From SpSt-28 sp044343155 (GTDB lineage Archaea; Aenigmatarchaeota; Aenigmatarchaeia; CG10238-14; SpSt-28): a stretch of DNA of 64,000 nucleotides. Every line of letters starts with the position of its first letter. Positions within the stretch are counted from its first letter, which is position 1. The notes beneath the pieces were generated by a model. The model did no database searches. It was not told where the DNA came from and was given only the letters and a program-made list of their open reading frames with translations. Positions 1-8,795 of the stretch are shown here, piece by piece. The stretch is from assembly GCA_044343155.1 (NCBI GenBank), contig JAVZSS010000001.1:1-64000 (forward strand), given 5' to 3'. A program made the translations under genes and the position numbers.

Positions 1-407
1 TAGTAGGTTATCCTACAGAAAGTGAAGAAGATTTTGAGGAAAGCGTAAAAATAGTTAAAGAGTTAAAGTTTGATTCTATAAATATTTCAAAATTTTCATC
101 CAGACCAAATACACCAGCTTCTAAACTAAAAGAGCTTGATGTGGAAATTGTGAAGAAAAGATCCAAAATTATTAGTGAGGTTGCTTTAAAAGTTCTATAT
201 AAAAACAAACTTTCCTTTCTGAATAAAGAATTAAAAGTGTTTGTTGATGAGATTGGAGTAAAACCTAATACTTATGTAGGTAGAACTATGAATTACACTC
301 CTGTTGTTATTAAAACTGAAAAAAACATTTTTGGTAAAGAAGTTTTAGTAAGAATAAAAGAGGCAAAATCTCACTATTTAATAGCAGATTTTATTGATCT
401 TCTTTAA
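1..407 (+). CDS. MtaB/CDKAL1-type tRNA methylthiotransferase, C-terminal part
   Basis: The gene is cut by the window edge; the open frame starts at base 3. What remains is the end of the radical-SAM barrel, with a GYPTES segment and the SSRPNTPA stretch typical of MiaB/MtaB enzymes. A TRAM-like beta domain follows (about the last 60 residues, through VGRTMNYTPVVI to the stop). Enzymes of this family add a methylthio group to t6A37 (or i6A37) of tRNA; archaea have the t6A-specific kind, so that role is inferred. The [4Fe-4S] CxxxCxxC motif would lie upstream of the window and cannot be checked. GlyRS follows 24 nt downstream on the same strand. Confidence 0.82.
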   Translation, partial: VGYPTESEEDFEESVKIVKELKFDSINISKFSSRPNTPASKLKELDVEIVKKRSKIISEVALKVLYKNKLSFLNKELKVFVDEIGVKPNTYVGRTMNYTPVVIKTEKNIFGKEVLVRIKEAKSHYLIADFIDLL

Positions 408-431
408 ATTTATACAATCATAAAAGTTATA

Positions 432-1898
432 ATGAACGTAGAAAAAATAGAGAAAATAGCAAAAAGGAGAGGCTTTATATTTAAGTCCTCTGAAATATAT
501 GGAGGTGTATCTGGGTTTTATGATTATGGTCCTTTAGGATTTATACTAAAAGAAAAACTTATCAAATATTGGAGAGATTTCTTTATTAAAGAAGATAATA
601 TATTTGAAATAGAAACTAGCTTGATAATGCCAGAAAAAGTTTTTGAAGCTTCTGGTCATTTGAAAGGATTTACAGACCCGATAACTATATGTAAAAAATG
701 TAAAAAAGTGTTTAGAGCTGATAACTTAATAGAAGATTTATTAAAAATCTTTGTTGAGGGTAAAAAAGCAGAAGAACTAACAAAAATTATTAGGGAAAAT
801 AATTTAAAATGTCCTGAATGTAATGGTGAGCTAGAAGATGTTAAAGTTTTTAATCTCATGTTTAAAACCAACATAGGACCACTAGAAGGTTCTGTAGGAT
901 ATTTAAGGCCAGAAACTGCTCAAGGTATATTTGTTAATTTTAAAAATGTTTTAAATTCGATGAGAGCCAAGTTGCCTTTCGGTATTGCTCAGGTTAATAA
1001 ATCTTTTAGAAATGAAATTTCACCAAGACAATGGCTAATAAGATTAAGAGAATTCACCCAAGCTGAAATAGAATTCTTTGTTAATCCGGAAGAAAAATTT
1101 GAAAAACTGAAAAAGTATGAAAATGTTAAGATTAGAGTACTATCAAAGGAAGCACAAAAACATGGAAAAAGTGAAGAAGAAATGAGTATAAAGGAGGCTT
1201 TAGAGAAGGGAATAATTCCAATAGATTATATGGCTTACTTTATAGCTAAAGAGCAAATATTTTATGAAAGTTTAGGTATACCTAAAGAAGCTATAAGATT
1301 TAGGGAAGTTTTGGATGAAGAAAAACCTCATTATAGTAAAGGTAATGTTGATATGGAAATTAGATTCGATTTTGGTTGGAAAGAGGTTGTCGGAAATGCC
1401 TATAGAACAGATTATGATCTAAGAAATCATTCGCTATATTCCAAAGAAGATTTGAGCTATGTTTATCCTGATGGTAAAAAGATTATTCCGCATGTTATAG
1501 AACCTTCTTTTGGTATAGAAAGAACTATATATGCAATACTTTTATATTCTTTTGTAGAAGATGAAAAAAGGGGATGGGATTGGTTTAATTTTGTTCCCAG
1601 AATTTCTCCAATTAACGTTGCTGTATTTCCTTTAGTGAAAAAAGACAATTTACCAGAAATAGCTATAAAAATTTATGAAGAATTAAAGAAAGAGTTTGAT
1701 TGTATATATGAAGAAAATGATAGTATTGGTAAAAGGTATGCAAGAGCTGATGAAATTGGTATAAATTATTGCATTACTGTTGATTATCAAACTCTAGAAG
1801 ACTCTACAGTTACAATTAGAGATAGAAATACAACAATTCAAAAAAGATTAAAGATAGGTGAATTAAAAAACGAAATTAAAAATTTACTAGGAATTTAA
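432..1898 (+). CDS. glyS: Glycyl-tRNA synthetase (class II, alpha2 type)
   Basis: The enzyme charges tRNA-Gly with glycine in the cytosol. The 488-residue protein shows the class II motifs: motif 2 FRNEISPRQ at about 192-200 and motif 3 PSFGIERTI near 360. A zinc-binding knuckle, C87/C90 with C127/C130, interrupts the catalytic domain as in archaeal and eukaryotic GlyRS. The C-terminal 100 residues form an anticodon-binding domain (VAVFPLV ... TVTIRDR). It is shorter than many archaeal GlyRS proteins (I recall about 570 residues), mainly through small insertions. The start is the only ATG ahead of the conserved FKSSEIYGG region. Confidence 0.97.
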   Translation: MNVEKIEKIAKRRGFIFKSSEIYGGVSGFYDYGPLGFILKEKLIKYWRDFFIKEDNIFEIETSLIMPEKVFEASGHLKGFTDPITICKKCKKVFRADNLIEDLLKIFVEGKKAEELTKIIRENNLKCPECNGELEDVKVFNLMFKTNIGPLEGSVGYLRPETAQGIFVNFKNVLNSMRAKLPFGIAQVNKSFRNEISPRQWLIRLREFTQAEIEFFVNPEEKFEKLKKYENVKIRVLSKEAQKHGKSEEEMSIKEALEKGIIPIDYMAYFIAKEQIFYESLGIPKEAIRFREVLDEEKPHYSKGNVDMEIRFDFGWKEVVGNAYRTDYDLRNHSLYSKEDLSYVYPDGKKIIPHVIEPSFGIERTIYAILLYSFVEDEKRGWDWFNFVPRISPINVAVFPLVKKDNLPEIAIKIYEELKKEFDCIYEENDSIGKRYARADEIGINYCITVDYQTLEDSTVTIRDRNTTIQKRLKIGELKNEIKNLLGI

Positions 1899-2416
1899 TT
1901 TTTTGATTCTAAGTATTTTTCTACTTCACTACAAATTTCTTTTGAAATTATATCTGATTTTCCAAAATCTAAATAGTAAATTTTCCCATAGTTCTTAAAT
2001 CTATCAACAAAATTCAAATGCAAAGATGCTATTAATATTTTATCACTATTAAGAATCTTTTCTAAAAAAATAACAAAATTATTACTTAAAAATTCCATTT
2101 TACCTATTTCATCTATAATAATAATTTGACATTCTTTCATAGAAAATTCTATTGCATTTAAGAATATTTTATCAAATTTTTCTATTTCGACCCCATACTT
2201 TCCAACTTTTTTATTGGTTTTGTAATAGATACTTGCAAAAATTTCTCTTTTTTTACTATAAACATCTAAGACTTCAAAACCAATTCTTTTACCAAATTCT
2301 CTAACTTCCAAAGTCAATATCCCCCCAACTTTGTATTTTTTACTCAAATAATCGAAACATTTTAGTAAAGTCGTTGTTTTGCCAGAACCTGGTCTTCCTG
2401 TCACAAATATTTTCAT
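1895..2416 (-). CDS. THEP1-family nucleoside-triphosphatase
   Basis: This is a small P-loop NTPase of the archaeal THEP1/NTPase-1 family, which hydrolyses NTPs in vitro; its cellular role is uncertain. Walker A GRPGSGKTT is at residues 7-15 and a Walker B IIIIDEIGKME lies mid-protein. I use the ATG at 2416, giving 173 aa, because the protein then begins MKIFVTGRPG as in the family; a longer frame to 2485 would overlap the divergent map gene. Its 3' end overlaps the glyS stop by 4 nt in convergent orientation. Confidence 0.85.
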   Translation of the reverse strand: MKIFVTGRPGSGKTTTLLKCFDYLSKKYKVGGILTLEVREFGKRIGFEVLDVYSKKREIFASIYYKTNKKVGKYGVEIEKFDKIFLNAIEFSMKECQIIIIDEIGKMEFLSNNFVIFLEKILNSDKILIASLHLNFVDRFKNYGKIYYLDFGKSDIISKEICSEVEKYLESKN

Positions 2417-2442
2417 TTTTATTTTTATTTTGAAATAAAAAA

Positions 2443-3297
2443 ATGGAGCAAATAGAAAGATATAAAGAAGTTTTTGAAAAAGCAAGAAATATTGTCGAGT
2501 GGTCTAAAAGTTTAATTAAGCCTGGAGTTAAAATTTTGGAAGTAGCAGAAAGTATAGAGAAAAAAATTTTGGAAGTAGGTGCTAAACCCGCGTTTCCTGT
2601 TAATATTGGAATAAATGATGTCGCTGCTCACTATACTCCAACTATTGATGATGAAATAATTATTAGAGAAAACGATTTAGTTAAAGTTGATATTGGACTA
2701 CATATTGATGGCTATATAGCTGATTTTGCTTATTCTTTTTCTACAAACAAAGAAGATTTAAAAATGATAGAAGTTGCTAAGAGTGCTGTTAAAGAAGCTG
2801 GAAAAATTATTAAAGAAGGTACTAAAATTAGAGAAATTTCAGAAGTTATAGAAAACTTTGTTTCTAAATCAGAATATAAAATAGTTAGAAATTTGACAGG
2901 ACATTTTTTAGATAGATACGTTGTCCACGGAATTTCTATACCAAATATAAGAAATGATATAAATATAGAATTAAAAAAGGGGCAAGCTTTAGCTATTGAA
3001 GTTTTTGTTACTAATGGTGATGGGTGGGTAAAAGAAAGTAACTTTTCTGAAATTTTTCAGTATAATAAAGATGTAGGATTAAGAAATATGGATGCAAAAA
3101 AAATATTGGATATGAGTAAAAAAGATTTTGAAAAATTACCATTTGCTAAAAGATGGATTAAAAATTTTTCTACACAAAGAATTGAATTAGCAATTAAAGA
3201 GCTTTTAGAAAAAGGTGCACTAATTTCTTATCCCATATTAAAAGAAATTAGTAATTCAAAGGTTGCACAATGGGAAGAATCTTTTATTGTTGATTAG
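2443..3297 (+). CDS. map: Methionine aminopeptidase, type 2
   Basis: The enzyme removes the initiator Met from nascent proteins. The 284-aa pita-bread fold carries the expected metal ligands: Asp in VKVDIGLHIDG and in YIADFAYSF, His in LTGHFLDRYVVHG, Glu in ALAIEVFVT and the terminal QWEESFIVD. The helical insert before the last Glu marks it as the type 2 archaeal/eukaryotic form. It is transcribed divergently from THEP1 with only 26 nt between starts, so it is probably leaderless. Its 3' end overlaps a convergent small zinc-ribbon gene by 14 nt. Confidence 0.95.
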   Translation: MEQIERYKEVFEKARNIVEWSKSLIKPGVKILEVAESIEKKILEVGAKPAFPVNIGINDVAAHYTPTIDDEIIIRENDLVKVDIGLHIDGYIADFAYSFSTNKEDLKMIEVAKSAVKEAGKIIKEGTKIREISEVIENFVSKSEYKIVRNLTGHFLDRYVVHGISIPNIRNDINIELKKGQALAIEVFVTNGDGWVKESNFSEIFQYNKDVGLRNMDAKKILDMSKKDFEKLPFAKRWIKNFSTQRIELAIKELLEKGALISYPILKEISNSKVAQWEESFIVD

Positions 3298-3439
3298 TTT
3301 CTTTCTTTTGAAATGAAAGAATTGGTGTTGCTATCAAATATCCACAATTAGGACATCTTCCATTGTTAGCCAAAATTGTTTTTTTAGGAGTTAATTTTTC
3401 ACATCTAGGGCATTTTATTTTAGTATTAACTATTGGCAT
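3284..3439 (-). CDS. Small zinc-ribbon protein (51 aa)
   Basis: The 51-codon frame starts at the ATG at 3439. It encodes two knuckles, C10-PR-C13 and C29-PN-C32-GY, a zinc ribbon. The spacing and the RCPNCGY second knuckle resemble the RNA polymerase subunit Rpo12 (RpoP), which often sits in exosome-type archaeal operons, and also short DUF5679-like ribbons. I cannot decide between them. It is the last cistron of the exosome superoperon, 45 nt after cutA, and its end overlaps the convergent map gene. Confidence 0.6.
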   Translation of the reverse strand: MPIVNTKIKCPRCEKLTPKKTILANNGRCPNCGYLIATPILSFQKKETNQQ

Positions 3440-3484
3440 AAACTTTTAGTAATTTTAATTTTAAAAGTTTTTCTATATTTCAAT

Positions 3485-3793
3485 CTATTTTTCATTTATC
3501 ATCCAATCAAAATACTTCTTATTAATCTCTAAGGGTATTTTCCCTATAAAAGGTATTTCATATGGATGTTCTCTTTCTATTTCCATTATAGCATTATTAA
3601 CTCTTTTAGAATCTGTTTTGCAAATTAAAACAAACTCTTTTGAGTTTTCTATTTTTCCCTTCCATTTGTAATAGCTTTCTACTTTAAAAATATTAACACA
3701 AGAAACTAAATTTTTTTCTACTAATTTTTTAGCTATATTTCTAGCTATTTTTATATTGGGAAATGTTGAATAAATAAAAAAAGCCTTTTTCAT
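3485..3793 (-). CDS. cutA: CutA1-family divalent cation tolerance protein
   Basis: This 102-aa protein has the small ferredoxin-like fold of CutA1, which forms trimers and binds divalent metal. Diagnostic segments are LVSCVNIFKVESYYKWKGKIE and the REHPYEIPFI motif. Function in archaea is not established beyond metal binding. It starts 3 nt after the eL39 stop, so it is translated as part of the exosome operon. Confidence 0.92.
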   Translation of the reverse strand: MKKAFFIYSTFPNIKIARNIAKKLVEKNLVSCVNIFKVESYYKWKGKIENSKEFVLICKTDSKRVNNAIMEIEREHPYEIPFIGKIPLEINKKYFDWMINEK

Positions 3794-3796
3794 AGT

Positions 3797-3961
3797 CTAA
3801 ACTCTTATTCTTGTTCTTCTCCATCTTTTTGGATGTGTTATTATTCTTCTCGTTCTTGCTCTTTTTAAACCAAATTTTCTAATGCTTGCCCATATTGGTG
3901 CTCTTTTTATTTTTCCTATAGCTGCTAATTTTATTTTTTTAGTAATATGATCTAAAGACAT
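3797..3961 (-). CDS. rpl39e: Ribosomal protein eL39
   Basis: The 54-codon frame starts with an ATG overlapping the rrp42 stop (TAATG). The product is short and very basic, with the eL39 signature IIxTHPKRWRRT near the C-terminus and the RAPIW segment (RVPVW in relatives) in the middle. eL39 lines the peptide exit tunnel of the large ribosomal subunit. An SD-like GAGG lies just upstream within rrp42. The adjacency to exosome genes suits coupled synthesis of ribosome and RNA-processing factors. Confidence 0.9.
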   Translation of the reverse strand: MSLDHITKKIKLAAIGKIKRAPIWASIRKFGLKRARTRRIITHPKRWRRTRIRV

Positions 3962-4713
3962 TATATCAACCTCCTTAGTTCTTTAGATTTCTCTATTGCT
4001 AAATCTAAAATTCTTTCAATTTCATTTATGTGAAACGTTCCAATTCCTTGTTTTTGCATAGTGCATATTTTATTATCATCTCTTATACCAATTACTAATT
4101 TAGAATCTATTAGTTCTTCTTCAATTTCATTAGGATCTAAAATAAAATTATTATTGTATTTACAGACTGTAACTGATACTGGCTTATAAGCAAGAGGTAG
4201 TTTTGAAACAAACTCTCCTCTTATAATTTTTCCGTTTTCTAATTTTGGAATTTTTGCATTCCATAATGCTTTTACTGCTGCTAAAACAGATGCGTCAATT
4301 ATATTTCCTTTCATATCCAAGACTGTTATATCTACAAAAACGGTCCAAACTTTTCCTTCCTCTATAAAAAGCTTATCCAATTCTATAGTGTGTGATTCTC
4401 TAACTATTCTATCAACTATTCTAGCCAATTCTATTGCATTTTCATCAGGAGGTCCTGGCTCTACATTTGGAGAAGAAATCGGAGAAAATTCGGCATTAAC
4501 TACTAAAATTCCTTCATTTGGAGTATCTTCAAATGGCTCACCAATATCTAACTTAACTCCAGCCACAACTTTAGTTTCTCCTATTTTAACTAGAGCAGAA
4601 CCTTCTGCTTTATTGGATATATTATCAATTATTTCAATTTTTCTATAATCTAAAAATCCCCTTCCATCAATTCTCTTTCCTTTATCTAGCATTTCTTTTG
4701 CATAATCTCTCAT
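3961..4713 (-). CDS. rrp42: Exosome subunit Rrp42 (non-catalytic RNase PH-like)
   Basis: Rrp42 forms the hexameric ring of the archaeal exosome with Rrp41, alternating subunits, for 3'-5' RNA phosphorolysis and tailing. The 250-aa protein shows the RNase PH fold: KRIDGRGFLDYR near the N-terminus, then VVNAEFSPISSPN and GIRDDNKICTMQKQG. It is assigned as Rrp42 rather than Rrp41 because of the N-terminal helix (MRDYAKEMLDKGK) and the gene order. The start overlaps the rrp41 stop by 4 nt and is preceded by an SD-like GAGGAAG. Confidence 0.96.
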   Translation of the reverse strand: MRDYAKEMLDKGKRIDGRGFLDYRKIEIIDNISNKAEGSALVKIGETKVVAGVKLDIGEPFEDTPNEGILVVNAEFSPISSPNVEPGPPDENAIELARIVDRIVRESHTIELDKLFIEEGKVWTVFVDITVLDMKGNIIDASVLAAVKALWNAKIPKLENGKIIRGEFVSKLPLAYKPVSVTVCKYNNNFILDPNEIEEELIDSKLVIGIRDDNKICTMQKQGIGTFHINEIERILDLAIEKSKELRRLI

Positions 4714-5441
4714 AATTCTTCCTCCGATACCTTAAATTTATCTAAAAGTACCTTTTTTTGAATTTCATAAATTTTCTTACAATTTTCCTCAGCTTTTTTA
4801 ATTAATTCTAAAACCTCTTCCTTACTCAATCTTCCATCCATTTGAAGAAGAGTAATTAAACCTTTTGAAGGAAGCATAGCTATTGCCATATCTGATTCTG
4901 AATAATTGTCCTCTTTTCCATTTAAATCTACAATCAAAGTATCTCCAATCTTTCCGACAGAACAAGCAGCTATTAAATCTTTCATTGGAATACCGGCAGA
5001 AGCTAGAGCTAATGATGCAGCATTAATGGCTGTTACTCTTGTACTACCATCTGCTTGAATTATATACTCATAAACATCTATAACTGTTCGAGGAAATTCT
5101 TCTAAAAAAATGGCTCCACTTAAAGCCTCCTTTGTAACTTTAGAAATCTCTATACTTCTTCTATCTGGGGCTGGATTTTTTCTTTCATCTACAGAAAAAG
5201 GTGCCATATTATAAATTGCCCTAACTATAGCTGTATCTGTTTCTTGTAAAAATTTGGGAAATAAAGATCTAGGACCATAAACTGCAACTAAAGCTTCTGT
5301 ATTTCCGAACTTAACTCTAGCTGAGCCATCGGCATTTTCTATTTCGCCAATTTTCATTTCTATATTTCTTAGTTGATCTGGCAACCTTCCATCAATTCTT
5401 TTACCGTCAACAATAAGAGGTATTTCTGGTTTTTTCCCCAT
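4710..5441 (-). CDS. rrp41: Exosome subunit Rrp41 (catalytic)
   Basis: This is the phosphorolytic subunit of the exosome ring. The 243-aa RNase PH-like protein carries GKRIDGR near the N-terminus, the RNA/phosphate-binding RRSIEISKV and EFPRTVIDVYEYI segments, and the ADGSTRVTAINAASLAL block. The metal/acid catalytic segment is YSESDMAIAM. An SD-like GGTGAG sits immediately before the start, inside the end of rrp4, indicating coupled translation. Confidence 0.97.
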   Translation of the reverse strand: MGKKPEIPLIVDGKRIDGRLPDQLRNIEMKIGEIENADGSARVKFGNTEALVAVYGPRSLFPKFLQETDTAIVRAIYNMAPFSVDERKNPAPDRRSIEISKVTKEALSGAIFLEEFPRTVIDVYEYIIQADGSTRVTAINAASLALASAGIPMKDLIAACSVGKIGDTLIVDLNGKEDNYSESDMAIAMLPSKGLITLLQMDGRLSKEEVLELIKKAEENCKKIYEIQKKVLLDKFKVSEEEL

Positions 5442-6101
5442 CTACTCACCTTCAAGCATTTTGCTTATTTTTTCAGTTAATCCAATAGTATGTGCTTCTC
5501 TTTCTATAGTCAATATGGCTTTTATAGCCTTTTCTTTATTATTTCCTTTAATCCAAATTAAGCCATTTTGGCCAACATATATTTCGCATTTTGTCTTATT
5601 CTTTATCAATTCTATCATACTTCCTCCCTTACCTATAACTCTCGCAACTTTAAATGGAGTTATTTTTATAGTTACCCCACCAAAAAGTTTTCTTGCAATC
5701 ATATCTTTCATACTGACTTGCACTATTTTGTTTTTTGTAACTTTAGATATTCTACAAAAAATTACATCACCTATATCGTAAAACCTACTTAAATCTACTT
5801 TTTTTAAATCAACAAACTCTTCAACGGCTTCACCTAATGGTAAAAATGCTTTATAAGGAGAATTTATATCGACCCACCATCCAGAAACCTCTATTTCGTC
5901 TATTACTCCAATTACTCTATCACCAGTTTTTGGCATATATTTACCTGCTAAAGGAATTACGGCTATTTCTTCTTCACTTATTTTCAAGATACCTAAAACC
6001 TTAGAATATACCTTTTCTCCTTCAACATAACAATTTATTAATTTTCTTCCTTTTCTTTCACCTATATAGCTTCCAGGTAAAACTATTTCTCTTAAAGCCA
6101 T
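5442..6101 (-). CDS. rrp4: Exosome RNA-binding cap subunit Rrp4
   Basis: Rrp4 caps the exosome ring and recruits RNA. From the ATG at 6101 the protein is 219 aa: an N-terminal beta domain (REIVLPGSYIGE), an S1 domain in the middle, and a KH domain with the GKGG loop in ARVIGKGGSMIEL. A GTG at 6110 would add three residues, but the ATG is preceded at the right distance by GTGAG, matching the GGTGA-type site used elsewhere in this operon. The gene is followed directly by rrp41. Confidence 0.95.
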   Translation of the reverse strand: MALREIVLPGSYIGERKGRKLINCYVEGEKVYSKVLGILKISEEEIAVIPLAGKYMPKTGDRVIGVIDEIEVSGWWVDINSPYKAFLPLGEAVEEFVDLKKVDLSRFYDIGDVIFCRISKVTKNKIVQVSMKDMIARKLFGGVTIKITPFKVARVIGKGGSMIELIKNKTKCEIYVGQNGLIWIKGNNKEKAIKAILTIEREAHTIGLTEKISKMLEGE

Positions 6102-6106
6102 AAATC

Positions 6107-6814
6107 TCACACATCTATTTTTCTAACTATCTTAGATTCAAAACTTCCCTTCGTTATTTCAGCTAACTTTCTAAACAACTCATCTTGTATACCAGAAAAA
6201 ATTTCGATTTCAAGAATCAAACTCCCATCTGAAGAATAATTCTCACTCTTTATTTCACCTGCAGAAGAAATAACAGAATACGCTTTTCCAATAAACTGAG
6301 CAGGTATTTTAATTTGTAGCAAAGTTTTTTGAAATTTTATTGGTAAGATTTGTTTTATAGCTTTTAAAACTTTTTCTACTTGAACTTCTGCATCTAAAAA
6401 AGGATCTATATTAACTCCAACTTGCTCCATAGCATTCAATATTCTTTGAGGTGGATGTGGAGTATTTGTTTGCGGATTTATTGCTCTTTTAGAAATTAAA
6501 GTTGCTATTAAATTTTTCTTTTCTTCTATCATCTCCCTCTTTTGCTCTGTTGTTAATGAAAATTCTCCCTTCTTTATTATTTCTTCAGCTATCTTATACA
6601 AATCTGTAGTCCCAAAAACTTTTTGAAGCTCTTGCTGTTGGATAACCTCACCTTTTCGAGCATTTTTATAAATAGCTGGATACGCTAAAACTTCATCAAT
6701 ATTAACTTTTTTTCCATTCTTTAGTTCCCATGCCTTTTTCGGATCTACAAGTATTTCGAATACCAATCCTTTTAAACTCAATCTAGCAACTACAGCTTTA
6801 TCTACACTTATCAT
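6107..6814 (-). CDS. sdo1: Ribosome maturation protein SBDS (Sdo1)
   Basis: SBDS acts with EF-2-type GTPases to release the anti-association factor aIF6 from 60S-like subunits. The 235-aa protein has the FYSH-like N-terminal domain (residues about 1-85, with AYPAIYKNARKGE), a central helical domain containing NPQTNTPHPPQRI, and a C-terminal ferredoxin-like domain. It sits between the proteasome alpha and rrp4 genes, the classic archaeal exosome superoperon order. Confidence 0.96.
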   Translation of the reverse strand: MISVDKAVVARLSLKGLVFEILVDPKKAWELKNGKKVNIDEVLAYPAIYKNARKGEVIQQQELQKVFGTTDLYKIAEEIIKKGEFSLTTEQKREMIEEKKNLIATLISKRAINPQTNTPHPPQRILNAMEQVGVNIDPFLDAEVQVEKVLKAIKQILPIKFQKTLLQIKIPAQFIGKAYSVISSAGEIKSENYSSDGSLILEIEIFSGIQDELFRKLAEITKGSFESKIVRKIDV

Positions 6815-6831
6815 GGCAAAAACCCAAAAAT

Positions 6832-7533
6832 TTACTTAATCATTTTTTCTATTTCTTCTAAACTCAAAATTTTGAACGTAAAATTCTCAATTATAGCTAA
6901 ATCCATTCTTTCTATGCTAACTTTTTCTGTTTTTTCCAGAATATCTATAGCCAATTTGATTGCATCTTTTTTAGTAATCTTATTACTCCATTCTTCTTTT
7001 AAAATTTTTATTGCGTTTTGTGCTCCTCTTCCTATAGAATGTGCATACCATTCAAATAGCATTCCGGAAGGATCACTTTCTATTAAATGTGGGCCTGTAT
7101 CGTCTTCCCCACCAAATATTATTGATACACCATAAGGTCTTAATCCACCATATTGTGTTAAGAGTTGCATTCTATCTCCAACTTCTTTAGATAGACTCCA
7201 AACGTCTATAGGCTCTTCAAAAGTTACTCTATGTGTTTGAGCCTTAACTCTAGCAAAATCTATTAAAACTCGAGCATCAGCTAAATATCCTGCTGCTACT
7301 GCTCCTATATGTGTATCTACTTTAAATATTTTCTCTATTGAAGATGGTGCCATAAGATCATCCAGTATTTTTGCTGTAGCTAAAAGAACTCCTTTATTAA
7401 AAATCATTCCTAAGGCTGTTACCCCTCTTTTAACGGCTTCTTTTGCATATTCTACTTGAAATAGTCTTCCATCTGGGGAAAACATAGCTATTGTTCTATC
7501 ATAACCCATAGCTTCAGCAAAGGTATCTGGCAT
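6832..7533 (-). CDS. psmA: Proteasome alpha subunit
   Basis: PsmA forms the outer rings of the 20S proteasome and docks the unfolding ATPase. The alpha signature GYDRTIAMFSPDGRLFQVEYA begins about residue 10. I place the start at the ATG at 7533 (233 aa) because it is preceded by a GGTGAT site; a TTG at 7545 opens the same frame but covers that site. The C-terminus (EIEKMIK) and the KGVLLA core are intact. The beta subunit gene is not in the window. Confidence 0.95.
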   Translation of the reverse strand: MPDTFAEAMGYDRTIAMFSPDGRLFQVEYAKEAVKRGVTALGMIFNKGVLLATAKILDDLMAPSSIEKIFKVDTHIGAVAAGYLADARVLIDFARVKAQTHRVTFEEPIDVWSLSKEVGDRMQLLTQYGGLRPYGVSIIFGGEDDTGPHLIESDPSGMLFEWYAHSIGRGAQNAIKILKEEWSNKITKKDAIKLAIDILEKTEKVSIERMDLAIIENFTFKILSLEEIEKMIK

Positions 7534-7548
7534 ATTATCACCCAAATC

Positions 7549-7902
7549 TCAATTTTTTAATTCTTTTCTATCTTTTAAAGTTTTAATTGTACCCGAAACT
7601 TTATAAATTTTTATATTAACTCTACTGTCTCCAATCCTAGAAATTAAACCAAGCCCAACTATAGATTTGTATTTTCCCCTATTACTTATCTTTAATATAC
7701 CTATTTGTTCTTCATCATCCCATAAATTTTCTAGAAATTTTGCATTTATTTGGGCTAAACCTTTTTCTCCAAACATATTTAAAATAGAGTTAAAAAAGGC
7801 TTCTTTTATTTGTTCTAAATTTACTTTTTCTTCAGAAATAACTTTAAATAATATATATCTCTTTTTTTCTCTTAAACTTGGTAATAAAGGTTTTAATCTC
7901 AT
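7549..7902 (-). CDS. rnp2: RNase P protein component 2 (Pop5/Rpp14 family)
   Basis: Pop5 pairs with Rpp30 to activate the RNase P RNA for tRNA 5' processing. The 117-aa protein begins LKPLLPSLREKKRYILFKV, the standard Pop5 start, and ends with a strand-rich segment (GRVNIKIYKVSGT-like). The Rpp30 partner is at 60835-61545. The start ATG overlaps the stop of the PfkB gene, so translation is probably coupled. Confidence 0.9.
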   Translation of the reverse strand: MRLKPLLPSLREKKRYILFKVISEEKVNLEQIKEAFFNSILNMFGEKGLAQINAKFLENLWDDEEQIGILKISNRGKYKSIVGLGLISRIGDSRVNIKIYKVSGTIKTLKDRKELKN

Positions 7903-8766
7903 TTAAGATTTTGTACCAATAAGATTAATCTCTTTTATATATTCTGCCGCTTGCTCATTTGCAAATTCTAAACATTCTCTTAAATCGTATCCAAAATAAT
8001 AATGATGCAAGAAGCTAGCATTAAAAACATCCCCAGCACCAGTTGTATTTAAAACTTTTTCAATTTTTACTCCTTCTACCTCTACCCTCTCTCCATTTTC
8101 TATTGCAAAAGCCCCTTTACTACCTCTCTTAATTACTATAGTTCTATTTTTAAACCAATCTAAATTTTTGCTTATCTTTTTACATTCTTCTTCATTCATA
8201 AACAAAACATCAACTTTTTTTACTAATTCAAAAAATTCTTCTTTATTAAAATTTATATTTGCCTTTATGTCTGGATCTAAACATACAATCATTCCTTTTT
8301 CTTTCGCCCTATTCGCTAAAGTAATAAAATCCTTTCTAAGATTATCAAGCAAATTGTATCCGGAAAGATAAAGTACCTCTCCTTCTAATAAATTTAAAGG
8401 TATGTGTTTAATAGAAAATAGAGTGTTGCTTCCTCTATAAGTTAATAATTGCTTTCTTCCATTTTCTAGCTCATATGCCAATGTTATTCCAGTATTAGTG
8501 TTTTCTATTGCTATCTTTGTTTCTATACCAAATCTTTTTAACTCATTAATTATAAAATTAGAAAAAATATCTTTTCCTAAACATCCAATAAGTCTTACTT
8601 TCATTTTTAGTTTGGACGCCCATATCGAAAAATTTGCTGCACCTCCACCTACTTTAATTATAATGTTATTAACAAACTCTTGTTCGTTTTTCGCATCTTT
8701 GGAAAAAACTTTACCTAAAATTAGTAAGTCTATATTTACGTCTCCAATAGAAGTTATATCAACCAT
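7903..8766 (-). CDS. PfkB-family carbohydrate/nucleoside kinase
   Basis: This 287-aa ribokinase-fold kinase phosphorylates a sugar or nucleoside; the substrate cannot be read from the sequence. The N-terminal GGGAANFSIWASKL segment and the C-terminal NTTGAGDVFNASF anion hole with its catalytic Asp are both intact. It is the promoter-proximal gene of the minus-strand exosome/proteasome operon, which is an unexpected position for a sugar kinase. It is transcribed divergently from the nucleotidyltransferase gene with 29 nt between starts. Confidence 0.87.
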   Translation of the reverse strand: MVDITSIGDVNIDLLILGKVFSKDAKNEQEFVNNIIIKVGGGAANFSIWASKLKMKVRLIGCLGKDIFSNFIINELKRFGIETKIAIENTNTGITLAYELENGRKQLLTYRGSNTLFSIKHIPLNLLEGEVLYLSGYNLLDNLRKDFITLANRAKEKGMIVCLDPDIKANINFNKEEFFELVKKVDVLFMNEEECKKISKNLDWFKNRTIVIKRGSKGAFAIENGERVEVEGVKIEKVLNTTGAGDVFNASFLHHYYFGYDLRECLEFANEQAAEYIKEINLIGTKS

Positions 8767-8795
8767 ATTTTTTATTTAAGTTTAAGAATAATATT

